A DNA stretch of 64,000 nucleotides from Solanum dulcamara (lineage: Eukaryota; Streptophyta; Magnoliopsida; Solanales; Solanaceae): NCBI RefSeq assembly GCF_947179165.1, contig NC_077240.1, positions 49,226,501-49,290,500 on the forward strand, in the 5' to 3' direction. The position numbers and the translations under genes are program-made. Of this stretch, positions 34,109 to 45,626 are shown piece after piece. Under the pieces are notes generated by a model. The model did no database searches. It saw only the letters and a list, made by a program, of their open reading frames with translations, and was not told the DNA's origin. The first letter of the stretch is position 1. Each line of letters starts with the position of its first letter.

Positions 34109-37100
34109 AGTTCATCCTCAGAGTGTCTACAGACCGTGTCTAGTAGATTCTTATTTATTGGTGTATTGTGCACCACATCTATAAATAAGAGGATATATGA
34201 CATTTAGGATGTTACCTTTCTTTCATATCTAAGATCATGCGATAGAGCTGAGCCAAAGGAAATGAGATTTTTTATACTAACCTTTAATTATAGAAGAAAA
34301 ATGACATAGATAGAAGAAAGTGATTGATGATGTTGGAAGTTACAAAGTACGCAGGTAAGCAACTGTACAAAAGATATATGTCAGGTAAGGTATTTAAGTA
34401 TGATTGAAATGTAAGGTTAAAGATCGAAAGGGAAGTAAACAGAAAAATGTAATAGGTGCAGTTTGAGTTGAATATACGAGGTAAGTTTATCATTTTCATA
34501 CCGTTGTTGGTATTGGGAGCCTTGTGTGGTTGTGATATGATATATATATATATATATATATATATGTCATCCCTGTGAGACGCTGTTGGTAATTCCTGTG
34601 TGCAGGTTTTGAGATAGTAAGAAAGATAGAGGAAACTTTGCCAAAATTTTCCTAGAAATAAAAAGAGACTGAGATATAGGTTTGTAATATGTCTTGAAAG
34701 GTCATGCCCACAGTATTGATAAGATTTGACTAAGCTGTGAGTGTGGGTGACCTCAAGACATAAGTTAACTGCTGAATAAATGGTAATAGTAAGTCGATAT
34801 TGATAGGGTAAAAAGGAATTTGGAAAGGATTTGTAATACTAAGAGATGATTTAGAAAAGGCTGCCAAATCTTGATAGAGTGTTATGTTAAGATACTGACT
34901 GAATTGATAAATAGGGATAAATTGGGACTAGTTATAGTTAAAAGAAGTAATAGTGTGATTAAGACAATAGTATAGGGGAAAACAAATTGTGATAGATATG
35001 AATGTATTAATAAGACAGCTTATGAGATAATAAGGATAAGACTGACTAGAAAGGATAAAAGGTTAAGTATGCTTAGTTCACCGAGTGTAATTAACCCATA
35101 GTAAGAATCATGAAAAAGGTTTAGAAGTGTTATATTATAGGATTAAATACGATCAGAATATAATGTGATTATAATGAGGATTGTTATGGAAATAAGTAAA
35201 TCCTAGTAAGAAAGAGGCCAAAAATATGACACGGTCTATGTGACTATAATATAAAGGTAAGTGTGAAACGGAAAAGCAAACTATAGAAAAAATAAGGAAG
35301 ACTTATCAAGTTTTGTAGAGAAAGTTTTGAAGAAAGGTTATATGATAGCAGAAATGATAACAAGAAAAGGAAAGATAGAGTAACTGAAAGGAGGAAACAT
35401 GAAGAAAGTGAGCTAACAGTGTAGTAATAATTCATGGCATGTGTAGCTGAGGATAGAAATGCTAAAGGTGATGGAACCGTGAAAGATTAAGTTGTAGAAA
35501 GATGAGCAACGAGGTAGAATGGGTTTTAGGAAATGAATGGTATGATACGAATAAAGATGGATGAACAGAATGCGTTTTGGAAATGAGAAAAAGGATTATA
35601 CGAAAGTAATGTGTTCTGAATGATATAGAGGAAGCATAAGATTCCTCGTGTGCAGAATAAAAGATAGACATAGACAGGAAAAATGATAAGGAAATTCTAA
35701 CAGAAGCACCCAAGATAGACGTAATTAATTGAATACAAGTATGGAACGAAAGGGGAACATATAGTTATGAACTTAAAGGTGTACTACAACTACATGGTGA
35801 TAAGGTAAGACAATTAGTGAGGCGAACTTGGTATGTTCTTGAGTAAGTTAGAAGCTTGTGTTTGGTACACAATAAGGGTAGAAAGGCGTAAGGCATAAAG
35901 GGGTACTGCGTGCATACGACTTCACCTCGAAAATACTGAAATCCTTAAGGGACAAAGACGGTAGGCTTAAGGAACAAATGGTGCAATATAAATTCATCAA
36001 AAGAAACAGATGATATAGGTTGGGATAAAGATACTATTTCAAGAGAACTTTGGACACTTATCATCAAAATATAAGTGTTGCCTATGTGAGATTGGAACGA
36101 CTACAAGTACTAATTAACTATTGATGGGAATGACTAGAATGTGACCTTAGATGAGTTGTTACATTTATTGCATTACTCGAGTACAGATTATCAGATTAAA
36201 TTTTGCACTATATATGGCAAGGGTCTCATCGCTTTGTGATTTAGTCAAGGTTTTGTACGTGGATAATCAAGTTATAAATTATAAAGAAAGATATGGATAT
36301 GGTACAGCACCAAGTGGATTGGAAAAAACATTGGATGAATTTGAGATTGGAAATAGGGACATAGAGAAAAGTATAATGGATAATCGTATAAGTACACCCT
36401 TAAGGGGGGAAGCGGGTACGAGAAATGCAAGTGCAAGATGGAAACAATTGACAATACAATATGTATGATATGGATGGTTAAACTTCAAATAAGATCCCTT
36501 GCTGAAATAAGTTAGTAAGATCTGAAAGCCAACAATAAATAAATAGAAGTCAGAAAGGTTATGCAACGTACGTATGTTTGTACGTTAATAATGAGACCAA
36601 GTGAGTGAGTACATGATAAGAGAAGTAAAGGTTCAATAATGACAATGCAGTTAGGGTATTTTGGGTACGTTATAGAGAGATATAAAGATGGGTTAAGCCA
36701 AATTACGGAGATAGAATTAGTACTAAGGGCAAATAGGACATGGCCATGGTTGGACCAAAGATCTATCCCGATACCGATTGTAAGATAAGAGAGGAGAAGG
36801 CAAGGTAAAGTATAAAGACTAGCGAGATGGCGCTAAGGTATTTCTTGGGCTAAGTTGAGCACCTTCGCATATTCTTGTAAAGATTGCAATATAACGTGTG
36901 ACAAAAAATTAAGAGAAAATCTGAGTAAAGGGGAAATAGAAGAGTCTGAATTAAAGATAAAGAAACGACATGAGATAATGTGTCTAGAGTATTACAAGTT
37001 GGGTTAAGGGAATTATAAAATGGTTTATGCAAGACGATCAGAAATAGCTAGTTACTAAAACTAGTTAACTTATATGTAAAATTCTTTAAGAATTATACCA

Positions 37101-37284
37101 GTTAATGATAGACAAAGCACAGAGTAGCTATGTAAAGTTATTATATGGGGGAAATCCAACATTACTTGATAGCAAACCCTAAGGATTGACATTAAGAGAT
37201 AAAAAGTAGAGTGACAGTTAAAGTATTTTAAAGATATTGAAAGGTAATACATGAGATTGAAGATTCCAGAATATGGACTTCATT
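34109..37284 (+). mobile_element. E2 interior leader, non-coding and decayed
   Basis: Begins with the leader shared with E1 and E4 (GTGTCTAGTAGA..., CACCACATCTAT...). Further along it matches E4 46000-48250 loosely. The place that holds the 5S-like domain in E4 corresponds here to about 36500-36740, where no 5S match is visible. The 105-codon frame at 36151-36468 has no recognisable family. Strand composition is strongly A/G-rich on the plus strand. Confidence 0.7.
34537..34566. repeat. (TA)n microsatellite in E2 leader
   Basis: About 14 TA dinucleotides in a row, at the place where E1 and E4 have their GTGCCCTGTG minisatellite. Confidence 0.95.
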
Positions 37285-39291
37285 TATCACGACCCGACCT
37301 ATGGCCTAGTCCTAACACGGTGATCGAAACCCCAAAGGACTCCAACCAAGCCTCTTGTACATATCATAAGCATACATAAGGTAAAATATAAAAGAGGAAA
37401 CATCATAAGAGAGTCTAAAGCATGAATAGAAATCTAAAAATGTCTTACGACAAAATAGACTAGAACATATGTCCAACTAGATGCATCTAAACATGAGTCT
37501 GGGCGAAGGATAAGACATGTCCCTAACTCACCCTCAATATACAACGTAAACAAAAGTCTTTTGAACAAATACAGTAATCAACTTGAAAACCAGTCCCCGA
37601 TCAATGAGGACTCACCATAACATAGTCGGACAGAGAACGCTTACTAGTTACGTGGATGATTAGGATCTTCAACCTCAACCCCTACACTATGAGACAATGT
37701 AGGCAAAAAGTATGCATTAGTACATTGGAATGAACTAAGTATATGGGCGTGACATGCAACGTAAATCATGGAATGCAAAGGTCAAGTAAAACACATGATA
37801 AGATGGAATAATTAAAGTCATGAGAAAATCATATTGAGCAAAGCATTTAAAAGCATAAATTCAAAATCATAACATACTTAAGAGATCATACGTATGTGGG
37901 ATAGGAACCATAACCGACAATAAGACCATGCGAGCTATAACATGGAGTCAAATGATATCCACATTAAAAAGGAGGAGGCTACTTTGCCAAGGTAGACTCC
38001 TGATCATGAACATGTTCTATTTGTAGATCCACTAGCTAGGCCATAAAGGGAACCTACGGTGGCATATAGTTTATGGGACATGAGGCTGCTACTAAGTCTT
38101 TTGGTAGGGACCCCACTTCAAGTCCACTAGGTGCTAAGTCAAATCCCATGGAATACATACATAACATAAGATCATAATTTCATATATCATAGCCATGATC
38201 ATATGTTTGAAATCATAGAGTAGCTCATTTTCATAACATACTTGTAATGTGAGAATTGTCCTTTCATCATTACAATCATATTTGCATAATTCATATCGTT
38301 AGGCATTAGGTCACCACATAGGGCCCTAAGTCACCTTTAGGCCTTAGGTCACCACATAGGGACCTAAGTCACCTTACTTCACAACTTGCATGAAATTCAT
38401 ACCTTGAACTTAGAGTAAAACTCAATTACATAATCAATTGACTTTGAAAATCATGTAATTCACTTGAAAACATTCATGATAATAAACTTTATATTAGCCC
38501 ATACATAATTCATATAGATAATATCCTTTGGAAGTATAATTCAAATACTCATAATTTACAACATGAATCATAGAGATCAAAATAGGAGAATTCATGAAAA
38601 ACTGTTCAATTCAATACAATAACCATCAATTTATATCAAAATAGACTCATGATCAGACTTTAAATCATAATTCATGCAATAGGAATAGAGATCATAAAAC
38701 CCATAAAATACCATACTTAAAACCTTGAGAAATTGATTGGGCTTCATGAATGAAAGGATCCATGAATCAATACCGACATACCTTAAGTAAGAACACCAAA
38801 TAATTGGAAGAATTTGAGAGTTTGATGGAGAAATTGACTAGATTACTTGAATTCTTCAATGGAAACCCTTGAAAGCCTTTTTGTAGAGAGAAAAATATTT
38901 GATAGATGAACTGTAGAAGAATGAATAGAATTAGGGATTTAGGTGAATTTATAGAGTCAGATTAGGCCCTAAAAATGTCTAGGTTCATGACTAATAATTT
39001 GGGAAAGTTCTAAAACGCCCTTAAAAAGAACTCAACTCGGCCAGAAAACTCTCTCAGGTCCTCTATGTGGACCTGTCGCGGACCCTACTATTTCATGAAT
39101 TTCTTCAAAAATATATCTTCTAATATATGGGTCCCAAAAATCCATCGAGACCATTTTCTCATAGGTTTTGACCCCATGATTGACATTCCAAACTCGAATT
39201 TTCTAAAAAGATTAAGGATAACGCATTACATGAGCGGCTTATTCCCAAGGCATTTTTAAAGTACTTGTAATCATTTTTAAGGGATGTTACA
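37285..39291 (-). repeat. E3 3' LTR (left)
   Basis: 2007 bp. The plus-strand left end TATCACGACCCGACC has lost the terminal G; the right end is GGGATGTTACA. It contains a stretch of about 750 bp (37870-38618) that the other LTR has lost, including a 38-bp tandem repeat at 38304-38379. Confidence 0.9.
38304..38379. repeat. 38-bp tandem repeat in E3 3' LTR
   Basis: Two copies of a unit starting TTAGGTCACCACATAGGG, at 38306 and 38344. Confidence 0.85.
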
Positions 39292-39330
39292 ATATCTCTC
39301 CTTTGGGAACATTCATCCTCGAATGAGATT
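39292..39330 (-). promoter_or_regulatory. E3 polypurine tract with upstream hairpin-like motif
   Basis: The element strand reads CCCAAAGGAGAGATAT directly before the 3' LTR. The adjacent plus-strand sequence GAACATTCATCCTCGAATG is the same motif that precedes the tract in E0, E1, E2, E4 and E5, although E3's LTR is of another family. Confidence 0.75.
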
Positions 39331-39633
39331 CAACTAATATAGGAAAGACATGGAAAAGGATTTAGAAATCCAACATGGACATGAGGACACTGTGAAAAAA
39401 TGCATAGAAAATGTAAACTTCATACTTAAAATAAACATAGTCCTTGAGAGAAATCATTTTTATGAATTATGCATGCATATGAATGACATATAGTACTGAA
39501 GCATAGAGGTTTAATCGAGTTGATCATGAGAAACTTTGTTCCATTAGGCTTGAGTGAAAGGAAAGAGATAAGGATATCGCTTCATCATGTCTGATTCTGC
39601 TTCCCACGTAGCACTCTCTACATGTTGATTCCT

Positions 39634-40337
39634 TCATAACACTTTGATAGATGCAACGTCTTTATTCCTCAGCCTCTTCACTTTTCGGTCTAAAATCTCA
39701 ATCTGGACCTTCTCATAAGTCAAATTCTCTCCAATACTCATATTCTCTATTGGCACAATAGAATTTGGATCACCCACAAACTTCCTCAACATCGACACAT
39801 GAAATATCGGATGAACCGAAGCCAACTCAAGTGGCAAGTCTAACTCATATGATACCATGCCAATGCGCTTCAATATTCTATAAGGTCTTATATATCTAGG
39901 GATAAACTTCCCTTTCTTACCAAAATGCATTACTCCTTTTATAGGTGAAATCTTCAAATACACCATATCATCCACATCAAATTCAAGCTTTCTCCTCCTA
40001 GTGTCCGAATAGAACTTTTGACAACTTTGAGCCATTTTCAATCTTTCTCGAATGAGCCTTACTTTCTTTATTGCATTTATTACCAAATCTGGACCAAACA
40101 ACGCCATCTCACCAACTTCAAACCACCCCACCGGACACCTACATCTTTTCCCGTACAAGGCTTCCAAAGGAGCCATTTGGATACTAAAGTGATAACTATT
40201 ATTGTAGGCGAACTCAACCAATGCTAAATGGTTATCCCAACTTCTTCTAAGGTCAATCACACATGCCCTTAACATATCCTCCAAGGTTTGAATTGTTCTC
40301 TCGGCTTGTCCATCGGTTTGAGGATAAAAAGTGGTAC
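39634..40337 (-). pseudogene. E3 integrase C-terminal part with chromodomain-like tail
   Basis: A 216-codon open frame (39634-40284), with the same frame extended upstream to the HPQTDG-type region (PQTDGQAERTIQ near 40290-40325). It covers the last catalytic Glu region, YNNSYH, the MAPxEALYGKRC and GWFEVGE blocks, the GPY/F-like RYIRPYRI stretch, SYELDLP and VHPIFHVSML, then ILDRKVKRLRNKDV, which resembles the start of a plant chromovirus chromodomain. The chromodomain is cut short by a stop after SIKVL. The frame is separated from the integrase core by a 1-nt loss near 40345. Cannot be functional as it stands. Confidence 0.85.
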
Positions 40338-40940
40338 TTAGCTGACTTTAGTGCCAAGACCTTTCTTAAATAACTTCCAAAAATATGAACTAAATTGAGT
40401 ACCTCTATCCGATATAATCGACAAAGGAAAATCATGAAGTTTCACAAGTTCACAAATGTACAACTTAGCATAATCTTCGATACCATATGAAGTTTTGACG
40501 GATAGAAAATATGTCAATTGGGTCATTTGGTCCATAATGACCCAAATAGAATCAAGTTGTCTTCTAGTATGAGGCAACACCGTGACAAAGTCCATATTCA
40601 CATCTTCCCAGTTCCATGTAGGAATTTTGATTTCTTGAGCTAGACCTCTTGGCCTTTGATGTTCAACTTTCACTTGTTGACAATTAGGACACTTAGCCAT
40701 GAACTCCGCTATGTCCTTCTTCATGCCATTCCACCAGTACACTTCCCTCAAGTCACGATACATCTTGGTGGATCCCGAATGAATTGAATACCAAGAATTA
40801 TGGGCCTCATTCAATATCAACTCTCTTATTCCATCAACATTTCGAAAACACAAATGACCTTGGTAACGTAGTACCCCATCTTCTCCCAGGGAGAAAGCCT
40901 CAATGGATTTTTTGACAACCGACTTCTTTAATTTGACCAA
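40338..40940 (-). pseudogene. E3 integrase core: zinc-binding and catalytic region
   Basis: A 200-codon frame. The N-terminal HHCC zinc-binding region is seen as HSGSTKMYRDL...CPNCQQVK. The catalytic core shows the first Asp in VNMDFVTVLP and the second in SIISDRGTQF; the third acidic residue lies in the next frame (QTDGQAE). Substitutions at usually conserved places (MDQMTQLTYF where relatives have a DRMTKSAHF-like stretch) mark decay. The frame ends at a stop made by the 1-nt deletion after GLGTKVS. Confidence 0.88.
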
Positions 40941-41245
40941 AATTGGATCATTGTCTTATTTGGCCTTGATGTCTGCCACAAGAGATGATTCCAAACCATT
41001 ATGTATAAGAACACCTGTATCACTAGAATCAACCGAACCACTCCTAGATGTGCCAATCTATGGGCCTCTTTGATCAATTCCCTTTTACCTTCCTCAACAT
41101 ATGCAACACTACCCATACACAACCGACTAAGAGCATCGGCTACAACATTTGCCTTACCCAGATGGTAAAATACACTCATGTCATAGTCTTTTAGGAGTTC
41201 AAGCCACCTTATTTGCCTAAGGTTCAAGTTCCTTTGACTAAACAA
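40928..41245 (-). pseudogene. E3 RNase H C-terminal part and linker
   Basis: A 105-codon frame containing NLRQIRWLELLKDYD and the KANVVADALSR block that ends the Ty3/gypsy RNase H domain, then a linker (RLAHLGV). After that the frame becomes unlike the family, which suggests a frameshift near 41040. The preceding RNase H piece is in another frame. Confidence 0.85.
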
Positions 41246-41256
41246 TATTTCAAGAT

Positions 41257-41748
41257 TCAGTGGGCAGTAAACACATCAACATGCACCCCATAAAGATAAT
41301 GGCACCAAATTTTAAATGAAAACACAATCGCCGTAAGTTCAAGATCATAGGTTGGATAGTTTATTTTAAGTACTTTATGTTGCCTGGAGGCATAGGCTGT
41401 AACCTTACCATATTGCATCAAGACACAATCCAAACCAACATGTGAAACATCAAAATAAATAACAAACCCATCTGAACATTCAGGCAATGTCAAAATAGGA
41501 GCTGATGTAAGACAATCTTTCAATATTTGGAAACTTTTCTCATATTCTTCCGACCAATGGAATTTTTCTTTCTTTTGAGTCAACTTAGTTAAAGGAGAAG
41601 CAATAGATGAGAACCTTTCAACAAACCTTCTATAGTATCCGGCTAAGCCCAAAAAGCTTCTAATGTCCGAAAAAGATAATGGTCTAGGAGAATTCTTAAC
41701 AGCCTCTATTTTCTTTGGATCTACTTTAATCCCATCACCGGACACCAC
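41257..41748 (-). pseudogene. E3 reverse transcriptase C-terminal part and RNase H N-terminal part
   Basis: A 163-codon frame. It begins inside the thumb region ([40 protein letters not shown]), then enters RNase H ([38 protein letters not shown]). The first RNase H acidic position is kept in YFDVS, but GLDC replaces the usual GLGC-type stretch. The upstream reverse transcriptase continues in the same strand to 42218. Confidence 0.87.
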
Positions 41749-42218
41749 ATGCCCAAGAAATGCAACCTCTCTTAGCCAAACTTCACAGTTACTAAATTTA
41801 GAGAATAATTTCTTTTCCCTTAATGTTTACAACACAATCCTCAAGTGACCCATATGATCTTCCGCATTTCGAGAGTAAATCAAGATATCATCAATAAACA
41901 CCACTACAAACATATCCAAATAGGTCTTGAAAATATGATTCATCAAATCCATGAATATTGTGGGAGCATTTTTCAACCCAAACGACATTACTAAAAATTC
42001 AAAATGACCATACCTTGTTCAAAAAGCCATCTTGGGAATATCACACATCCTTACCCTCAATTGATGATAACCAGAATAGAGGTCAATCTTAGAAAAGTAG
42101 CTTGCTCCTTATAATTGATCAAACAAGTCATCTATCCTTGGGATTAGATATTTATTCTTTATGGTGACTTTATTCAATTGTCGGTAGTCTATACACATTC
42201 AGAGTGACCCATCTTTCT
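41749..42218 (-). pseudogene. E3 reverse transcriptase palm/fingers, broken by E4
   Basis: On the minus strand the catalytic FIDDILIYS motif is readable near 41890-41915, preceded by [10 protein letters not shown] and a [15 protein letters not shown] stretch. A stop follows in the RIVL*TL region (CAA to TAA type change), and other frame breaks are present towards 42218. The domain resumes across E4 at 52420-52508: the bases on either side of E4 join to a KMGHSECV-type remnant of the fingers motif. Confidence 0.82.
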
Positions 42219-45200
42219 GTTACACCCTGCACTCTTGAGCTCAGAACGTCTTCTTAAGTTCCTTAGACATTATCATGTGAGCCGGATAAGCTATGACACT
42301 ATCAAACAACTCTAAGGAAAGAAGATTGTGATACCTCGTGAGAAGGGAGGTTGGAGATAGAGTCATAAGAATACGGAAAGAGTTGAAGGCTAAGAAATGA
42401 GTCATAGGACTCTATTTACCTACGTAAGACACTAAGTTAAGATTCTTATACACTTAAGTTGCTTAAGGATATATCAAGCTTACATAGTGCGGATTACATA
42501 GGCTCTTAAAGTGAGACGATATTACAAACCCGCGAGGAAGGGAAAAAGACGACGCATGGCAGCCAATGGTGGAGCGACATGTGGCATCACCTCAAGCAAG
42601 CAAGTGATGCACCTACTTAGGGTCAAGTAGGTGATGCAGCCGCTTGGGGGAGGTGGACCCTGCTGCCACATGGCAGCCCCTAATTGGCAGCATGACACGA
42701 TGGCCAATCATGGCTTGACACATGTCATCCTAAGGGGCTGACACGTGTCACCACCTAGAGACACCTAAATATATGTATATATGACTAATGTCTTCAGTTA
42801 TGATCCAAAAATATCAGCAACAACAAAGGAAAACAAACCCTAGGGCTAAGGAGAAAATTGCGACGGCTTGGGAGAAAAATAAGGTAAGTCCCGATTTCAT
42901 TCTGTAAATTAATTATATAGAGTATACCAAGATAATATGGAAGTATTATTAGAGTAAAATTAGAGTTTGGTGCATCCAAAAAACGGACAGCAAGCTGCCA
43001 TGACGATTCAGTATGTTAAAAAAAATTCTGAGGCGCGATTTCGGCGAGTTCTAGCCAATTTCGGGAAAGGTAAGTTCTTCCACTCTAATTTGAAGTTTAT
43101 GAGGTAAATTAGGGTGTATTACACACCTTAGGGGTTTCTTTAAGTTGGGGAAAAGGTTTGAAAAGTTCAGTGTTCGGAATAAACGAATTTGGAATCGCTA
43201 TAGTTAAGTTGTTGTCGAAATAAGGTGTTGTACGCGTAGGGGCTGCTGCTGGTTATGTTGTGGCGTATTGCAGGGTCTAAAAGTTCTCTAAATGATCTGG
43301 TGGAGCTGCTTGTTGTAGCTACATGACCCTCTGCTTTTTCAATTAAAGAATTCGCGAAAGAAAGATTAAAAACTCTAGTTTTGGTATCTTAGTTTCGAGT
43401 GAATTGTTGGGGCTTTATATTGAGTAATTTTGTCGTAATATGTATATGTATGGGCTGCTGGTTGCATTGTTGGTTGGCTTCAGGTGCTAAGTACATGGTT
43501 GGAAATTCGGATAGGGCACATTATAGGGGAGGTGCTGCCCGATTTTTGTTAACGCCTTAACTAGTTAAGGAACTAGTCGAGAAGGCGAGCAAAGGGATGA
43601 ATGTTATGAATACTCGTGGGTAGTCTAAGTTTCTGAAAAATCCAAGGTTGTTAATACTTGCATTACTTCCATGTTAAATAGGTTTCGAGGACAACGACGT
43701 GGACGTGATTAAGAGAAGTCCATACAAGGTATGTGAAGCTTTCTTTTGGCGTGTTTTTGGAATAAATATGTAGAGCTATTCTTCTTTTCTTTTGGCATGT
43801 CCTAGACATAGGCTATAAATGATATGTATGTGATATCTGGGGATTCAATCGATTCGTAAAGCCCTGAGTCATTTCCTTTAAGTCTTCTATGTGATGAAAA
43901 ATAGTACATGTAAAGTCTATCTCTTCTTTCTTTTGGAATGGCTTGATTTTAAGTGAAATGGTATATGATATAGGTTTAGAGGTAATTCCATTTATGAGCT
44001 CTGAGTGTAACTCGTGACTTGTAGTCACTCCTGAACATTAAGAGTCTGAAAGTAGTCAAACTACTATCCTCGAGCCTGCTATATAATGAATAGTAAGTGG
44101 AGGTACCAGCTCCTCTTTTTAGAGGCTCTGAAATGATAAATGTCATTGATTGCATGAGTTGAGTCTTTGACTAGATAAATTGTGTTTCTGATTGCATAGA
44201 CTATATTTCTGATTGCATAAATTTTGTGGCATTATTCTGATGCATGTTTGTGATCCCTGAAGCCCCAACTGATGTAAGCCCTAATGACATCTAAAGGGAT
44301 ACTTCAGATAAGTACCTTCCTAATCTTCAGGTGACGGTTCACTTGACAGTTTCATCGAGTCTCAGATAATGACTTAGTTGCATATGGTTTCTCACTACTC
44401 TGCTCGTGTATATTATAAGCCATCCTTCCTCGATTCCCACGATGGGCCGGTAACGTTATCGTGCACAGTTCTACTACTTCTTTCACCGCGTCCCAGGCCG
44501 GATGTATATAGTTTCACGCACGAGGAGATGATGTCGTACATGAGGTATGATATATGTTATATGTTATGATGATACGATTATTCATCGAGTCCCGAGCCGA
44601 CTATAATGTGACAGTATATGTGGCGGAATAAGGAAGGAACACTGAGTCCCTCCTTAGAGGGCCGGGTACGGTATGTATATTATGATGGTACGCTATAGAC
44701 GTACACCACTCCATTCACCGAGTCCCTCACTAAAGGGCCAGATACTTTATGTAGGCATGCATGTGAGATTAGAGTGATACATTATGACCCTGAGCCCCGT
44801 AGTGAACCGACTGTAATACGATGACATACATGATAAGATTATACCATATACGAGGATATGGTACCGTATACGGTGATATGAGGAAATGAAATGCATTATG
44901 ATACGATGATATGTGAATATGAAGTAAAGATTATGACACCGAGTTCACTAGAGGGCCGGGCATAATATATGATTATGTATGGGATTACGTGTCCTAAGGT
45001 GCAGGTACAGTAATTTGTTAATTGTTATACTTGTCCCCTGTATCCCTATTTCAGTTATGGTCTCAGTTGTGTGTTGTTATGCTTTACATACTCAGTACAT
45101 ATATCGTACTGACCCTCTTTTTCTCGGGGGGCTGCATTTCATGCCCGCAGGTACAGATGTTCTTGTTGGAGATCCGCTAGCTTAGGGTTTCTACTCAGGT

Positions 45201-45610
45201 ATGTTGAATGTGCTCTGCTGTTCCGGAGCCTTACTATTGATGCTGGTCATTGATATATATGTTTATTTATTCAGGGGTACGGCGGGGGCCCTATCCCGCC
45301 ATATGATATAGTTATTACTCTTAGAGGTCTGTAGACATGTGTATGTGGGTTATTTGTAAGTTTATTTCAGTTGCGCTCATACGACGTATTGCAAATATTT
45401 TTTTGGTGTGGCAGCCTCATTGGCTCGCATGCCCTGTCTTGTTATAATACAGGTGCATGAGGCTACAAGTTTTGGAAAAAACGTTTTGACCCATTGGGGT
45501 TCGTGTATGGTATCACATCACACACGGTTCAACTTAAGGGTAGCTAATAGATACGCATAAGGGGGTCCAAGTCGGACCCCAGTCGCGGCCTACGGGGTTG
45601 GGTCATGACA
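42219..45610 (+). repeat. E4 5' LTR
   Basis: 3392 bp from TGTTACACCCTGC to GGGTCATGACA. In order: palindromes (42592-42650), G-box CACGTG (42742-42747), TATA-like region (42765-42782), donor-like AAGGTAAGTCCC (42881-42892), GGCATGT modules (43737-43940), hairpin repeats of the CGAGTCCCTC type (44410-44960), CAGTAC hairpin (45093-45111) and GGGGGCCCTATCCCGCC near 45285. Confidence 0.94.
42592..42890 (+). promoter_or_regulatory. E4 promoter zone and leader splice-donor-like site
   Basis: Palindromic CACCTACTT/AAGTAGGTG units, G-box, an ACATGTCA-type repeat and AT-alternating TATA sequence (42765-42782) are followed about 100 bp later by AAG|GTAAGT at 42884. Unlike E1, the leader start codon is missing here (ATTGCGACGGC where an ATG would be expected). 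Confidence 0.6.
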
Positions 45611-45614
45611 GAAG

Positions 45615-45626
45615 TGGTATTAGAGC
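45615..45626 (+). promoter_or_regulatory. E4 primer binding site
   Basis: TGGTATTAGAGC four bases after the LTR; one C-to-T change from the initiator-Met-tRNA site. Confidence 0.9.

Noticed and set aside
36151..36468. 105-codon frame in the E2 leader as a protein
   Set aside because: No recognised motif, and the matching E4 stretch (about 47200-47480) is full of stops.
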